Below are positions 30,208-31,902 of a stretch of 31,902 nt of DNA, piece by piece. Below the pieces are notes generated by a model, which saw only the letters and a list, made by a program, of their open reading frames with translations, made no database searches and was not told where the DNA came from. The translations under genes were made by a program, and so were the position numbers. Source of the stretch: a virus; the IMG/VR virus record IMGVR_UViG_3300017748_000052, positions 1 to 31,902 of that record. One strand, given 5' to 3'. How positions within the stretch are numbered: the stretch's first letter is position 1; each line of letters starts with the position of its first letter.

Positions 30208-30924
30208 ATGGGATATTTAAATAATTCGACTATCACAGTAGATGCAATACTTACAAAAAAAGGTAGAGAAGTTCTTGCGAGAGGTCAAAATCAATTTAAT
30301 ATTTCTCATTTTGCATTAGCAGATGATGAAATAGATTATGATCTTTATAACGTAGATCATCCGCTCGGTACTGCCTTTTATGGAGCAGCTATTGAAAATT
30401 TACCTATAACTGAAGCATTGACTGACGAAACTCAGATGATGAAATATAAATTGATAACTTTACCAAGAGGTACGCAGAGATTGCCTATCATTGATGTAAG
30501 TATCAATGCAGTAAATGGTGTATCAGGAGATAATTTCCAATTAATACCTTCCACATTAAACTTTACTGGGGCAAATGCTAATTACGGATATACAATTGTT
30601 ATTAATGATTCAAATGTCGTTCAAGGAACAGTTGTTACAAATGCGCCTGCAATTTCCGGTGTATATGCAAATCCAGTAGCTGCCGCGGCGGGACAGAATC
30701 CAGGTGGTATGGCAACCTTTGGTCCTATGACATCTACAATTGCAACCTTCATAGGAGATGCAGGTTCAACTCAACAATTATCAGGTTTAGGTTTTGCCTT
30801 CACTCTGAGACATCCAAGTGTTAGCGATCCGACAGCTCGTGATATAAATACAAGCATTACAATATTTGGAAATGAAACTGGTGGATTTTTAACATTACCA
30901 ATTACTATCAGATCTACACCATAA
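30208..30924 (+). CDS. Virion structural protein, 238 aa
   Basis: Starts M-G-Y-L-N-N-S-T-I-T-V-D-A-I-L-T-K-K-G-R-E, then F-A-L-A-D-D-E-I-D-Y-D-L-Y-N and H-P-L-G-T-A-F-Y-G-A-A-I-E-N-L-P. This N-terminal signature recurs in structural proteins of T4-like marine phages. The C-terminal 120 residues are Gly/Ala/Thr-rich beta sequence with a probable Ig-like or barrel fold. It has its own late box and so may be needed in higher amounts than the proteins before it. Precise place in the particle unknown. Confidence 0.65.
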   Translation: MGYLNNSTITVDAILTKKGREVLARGQNQFNISHFALADDEIDYDLYNVDHPLGTAFYGAAIENLPITEALTDETQMMKYKLITLPRGTQRLPIIDVSINAVNGVSGDNFQLIPSTLNFTGANANYGYTIVINDSNVVQGTVVTNAPAISGVYANPVAAAAGQNPGGMATFGPMTSTIATFIGDAGSTQQLSGLGFAFTLRHPSVSDPTARDINTSITIFGNETGGFLTLPITIRSTP

Positions 30925-30948
30925 AAAATTAAAAAAAGATATAGTCAT

Positions 30949-31902
30949 ATGAGAACAGCTTTGTCATTAGCAAGAGAACAATTTGGCAGCAACATGCCAA
31001 TGCATTTTGTGTTACCAGGATATGGCGGTGGGGCAGCTGCTGCAGCAACTGGTTTAGGAGCCGGGGTTGGAGGGGCTGCGAATACCGGTAATTTGCCTAC
31101 TAACACAAATTTAGGTACATTTGTCGGTGGGGGTCTAAGCATGGCCGGTAGTACCACAGCTTTTAGTACAGGAATATATACTGCATTTGATCCTAACAAT
31201 GATATCTTAACTGATATTCAGGAAGAAGTTACCAGAGGATTGTTTACAGGTAATACAGGTAGTTTAGTTACTATGTTTACGAGTTCATTACTGACAGCTA
31301 CTCAGAAAACATATTATCAGGAAATCTGTTCCTTTGGAGATCCTGCCGCAGCACTAAATGCTAACACAGAATTATCAATTGCATACGGACATTTTGGGGG
31401 TTCAGGATCTAGAGATTTGACAGGTAATTTAAATAATGATACGCCGACGAGAGGTATCTATTCACAATATGCTCAGATTTTATTACCTCCGGGAGATCGT
31501 AGATTTACATTTAATGGTGTAGACAGTAATTCAGTTTATGTATTGAATTTTAATCGATCTAAATTTCGTGAAAGAATTGATGCTGGAAATTTTGAATTGA
31601 CATTAGCTAGATTATCAGGATCGTTAGGTAATGCAATTGCGAATCATGAACATACGGGATCAGCTGTCACAGTATCAGGCGATGGTAGATATGTACAGAT
31701 TGTCGATGATTCATCAGCTACTAATCCTACAATAGGCGAATTTGGACCAATTTATAATTTAGTATCAGGTACGTTAGATAATACCACTCAAGGTCAGGTT
31801 ATTCATAATCCAACCAGTCCAGTATATTATGGACTTCTTTATCCTCATTTAGGTATCGCTGTTCTAAATGCTGAACAATTAGATGCAAATTATAGCACCG
31901 GC
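30949..31902 (+). CDS. Virion structural protein (partial, runs off the window)
   Basis: From the ATG at 30949 the frame stays open for 318 codons to the last base. The first 80 residues are Gly/Ala-rich (G-Y-G-G-G-A-A-A-A-A, G-A-G-V-G-G-A) and look flexible. Then a folded part follows with Y-G-H-F-G-G-S-G-S-R-D-L-T-G-N-L, R-G-I-Y-S-Q-Y-A-Q-I-L-L-P-P-G-D-R-R-F and Y-V-L-N-F-N-R-S-K-F-R-E-R. The last set resembles unknown structural proteins of marine myoviruses. It follows the 238-aa protein by 24 bases, with no late box in between. Confidence 0.65.
   Translation, partial: MRTALSLAREQFGSNMPMHFVLPGYGGGAAAAATGLGAGVGGAANTGNLPTNTNLGTFVGGGLSMAGSTTAFSTGIYTAFDPNNDILTDIQEEVTRGLFTGNTGSLVTMFTSSLLTATQKTYYQEICSFGDPAAALNANTELSIAYGHFGGSGSRDLTGNLNNDTPTRGIYSQYAQILLPPGDRRFTFNGVDSNSVYVLNFNRSKFRERIDAGNFELTLARLSGSLGNAIANHEHTGSAVTVSGDGRYVQIVDDSSATNPTIGEFGPIYNLVSGTLDNTTQGQVIHNPTSPVYYGLLYPHLGIAVLNAEQLDANYSTG

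Noticed and set aside
1-31902. tRNA genes, CRISPR arrays or insertion sequences
   Set aside because: I saw no cloverleaf-like segments in the gaps, no regularly spaced direct repeats and no transposase-like protein. A dedicated tRNA scan was not possible.

Overview
The window reads as part of the genome of a T4-related, contractile-tailed phage (myovirus) whose host is most likely a member of the Bacteroidota. T4-type markers are a gp55-like late sigma factor, a gp5-like baseplate hub protein, gp25 and gp6 baseplate wedge proteins, and a long run of baseplate and tail structural genes typical of marine T4-like phages. Host clues are an Hc1 (bacterial histone H1-like) protein, a Lacal_2735-like small protein, a secreted protein ending in a sequence like a type IX secretion sorting domain, promoters of the form TTTG-N20-TAtcTTTA, and start codons that mostly lack a Shine-Dalgarno sequence. 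Every convincing gene is on the + strand, tightly packed, often with ATGA or TAATG overlaps.

Layout. (1) 1-1793: a small accessory module that looks richer in G+C than the rest. It holds the end of an unknown gene, a leader with two small palindromes, a Lacal_2735-like protein, a Nudix hydrolase, a secreted T9SS-like protein and a 41-aa ORF. (2) 1852-5856: a cluster of probable virion-internal proteins. Several start with a short peptide resembling the T4 capsid-targeting sequence followed by an (I/L)-x-E site. Three adjacent paralogues share an E-(V/I)-G-E-G-(S/T)-A-K-P-Y domain, and the last is fused to a zeta-toxin/polynucleotide-kinase-like P-loop domain. (3) 5938-10557: mostly small unknown genes, with a DksA-type zinc finger protein, the Hc1 histone-like protein and a SAM methyltransferase. 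(4) 10558-13848: hsp20 bracketed by an inverted repeat, uvsE UV endonuclease, a coiled-coil membrane protein and a Cys4 basic protein. (5) 13889-16302: ClpP-like protease, HD-domain phosphohydrolase, a small membrane protein and the late sigma factor. (6) 16330-31902: the late baseplate/tail operons: a small unknown gene, gp5-like hub, a separate M15-type peptidase, another small gene, gp25, gp6, then five large structural proteins, the last running off the window.

Transcription appears to use two promoter classes. One resembles the Bacteroidota primary-sigma promoter (before 1852, 5938, 8192, 11132 and 13889). The other is a repeated box CATATTTATA placed 5-18 bases before late genes (7554, 10138, 16330, 18868, 30208). 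Its core TATTTATA is the exact reverse complement of the T4 late box TATAAATA, and the gp55-like factor encoded here is the natural candidate to read it. The most interesting possible system is the block at 1852-5856: a set of proteins apparently addressed to the prohead, processed there and delivered with the DNA, including a kinase-domain effector. All function calls are from reading the sequence; no database search was run.
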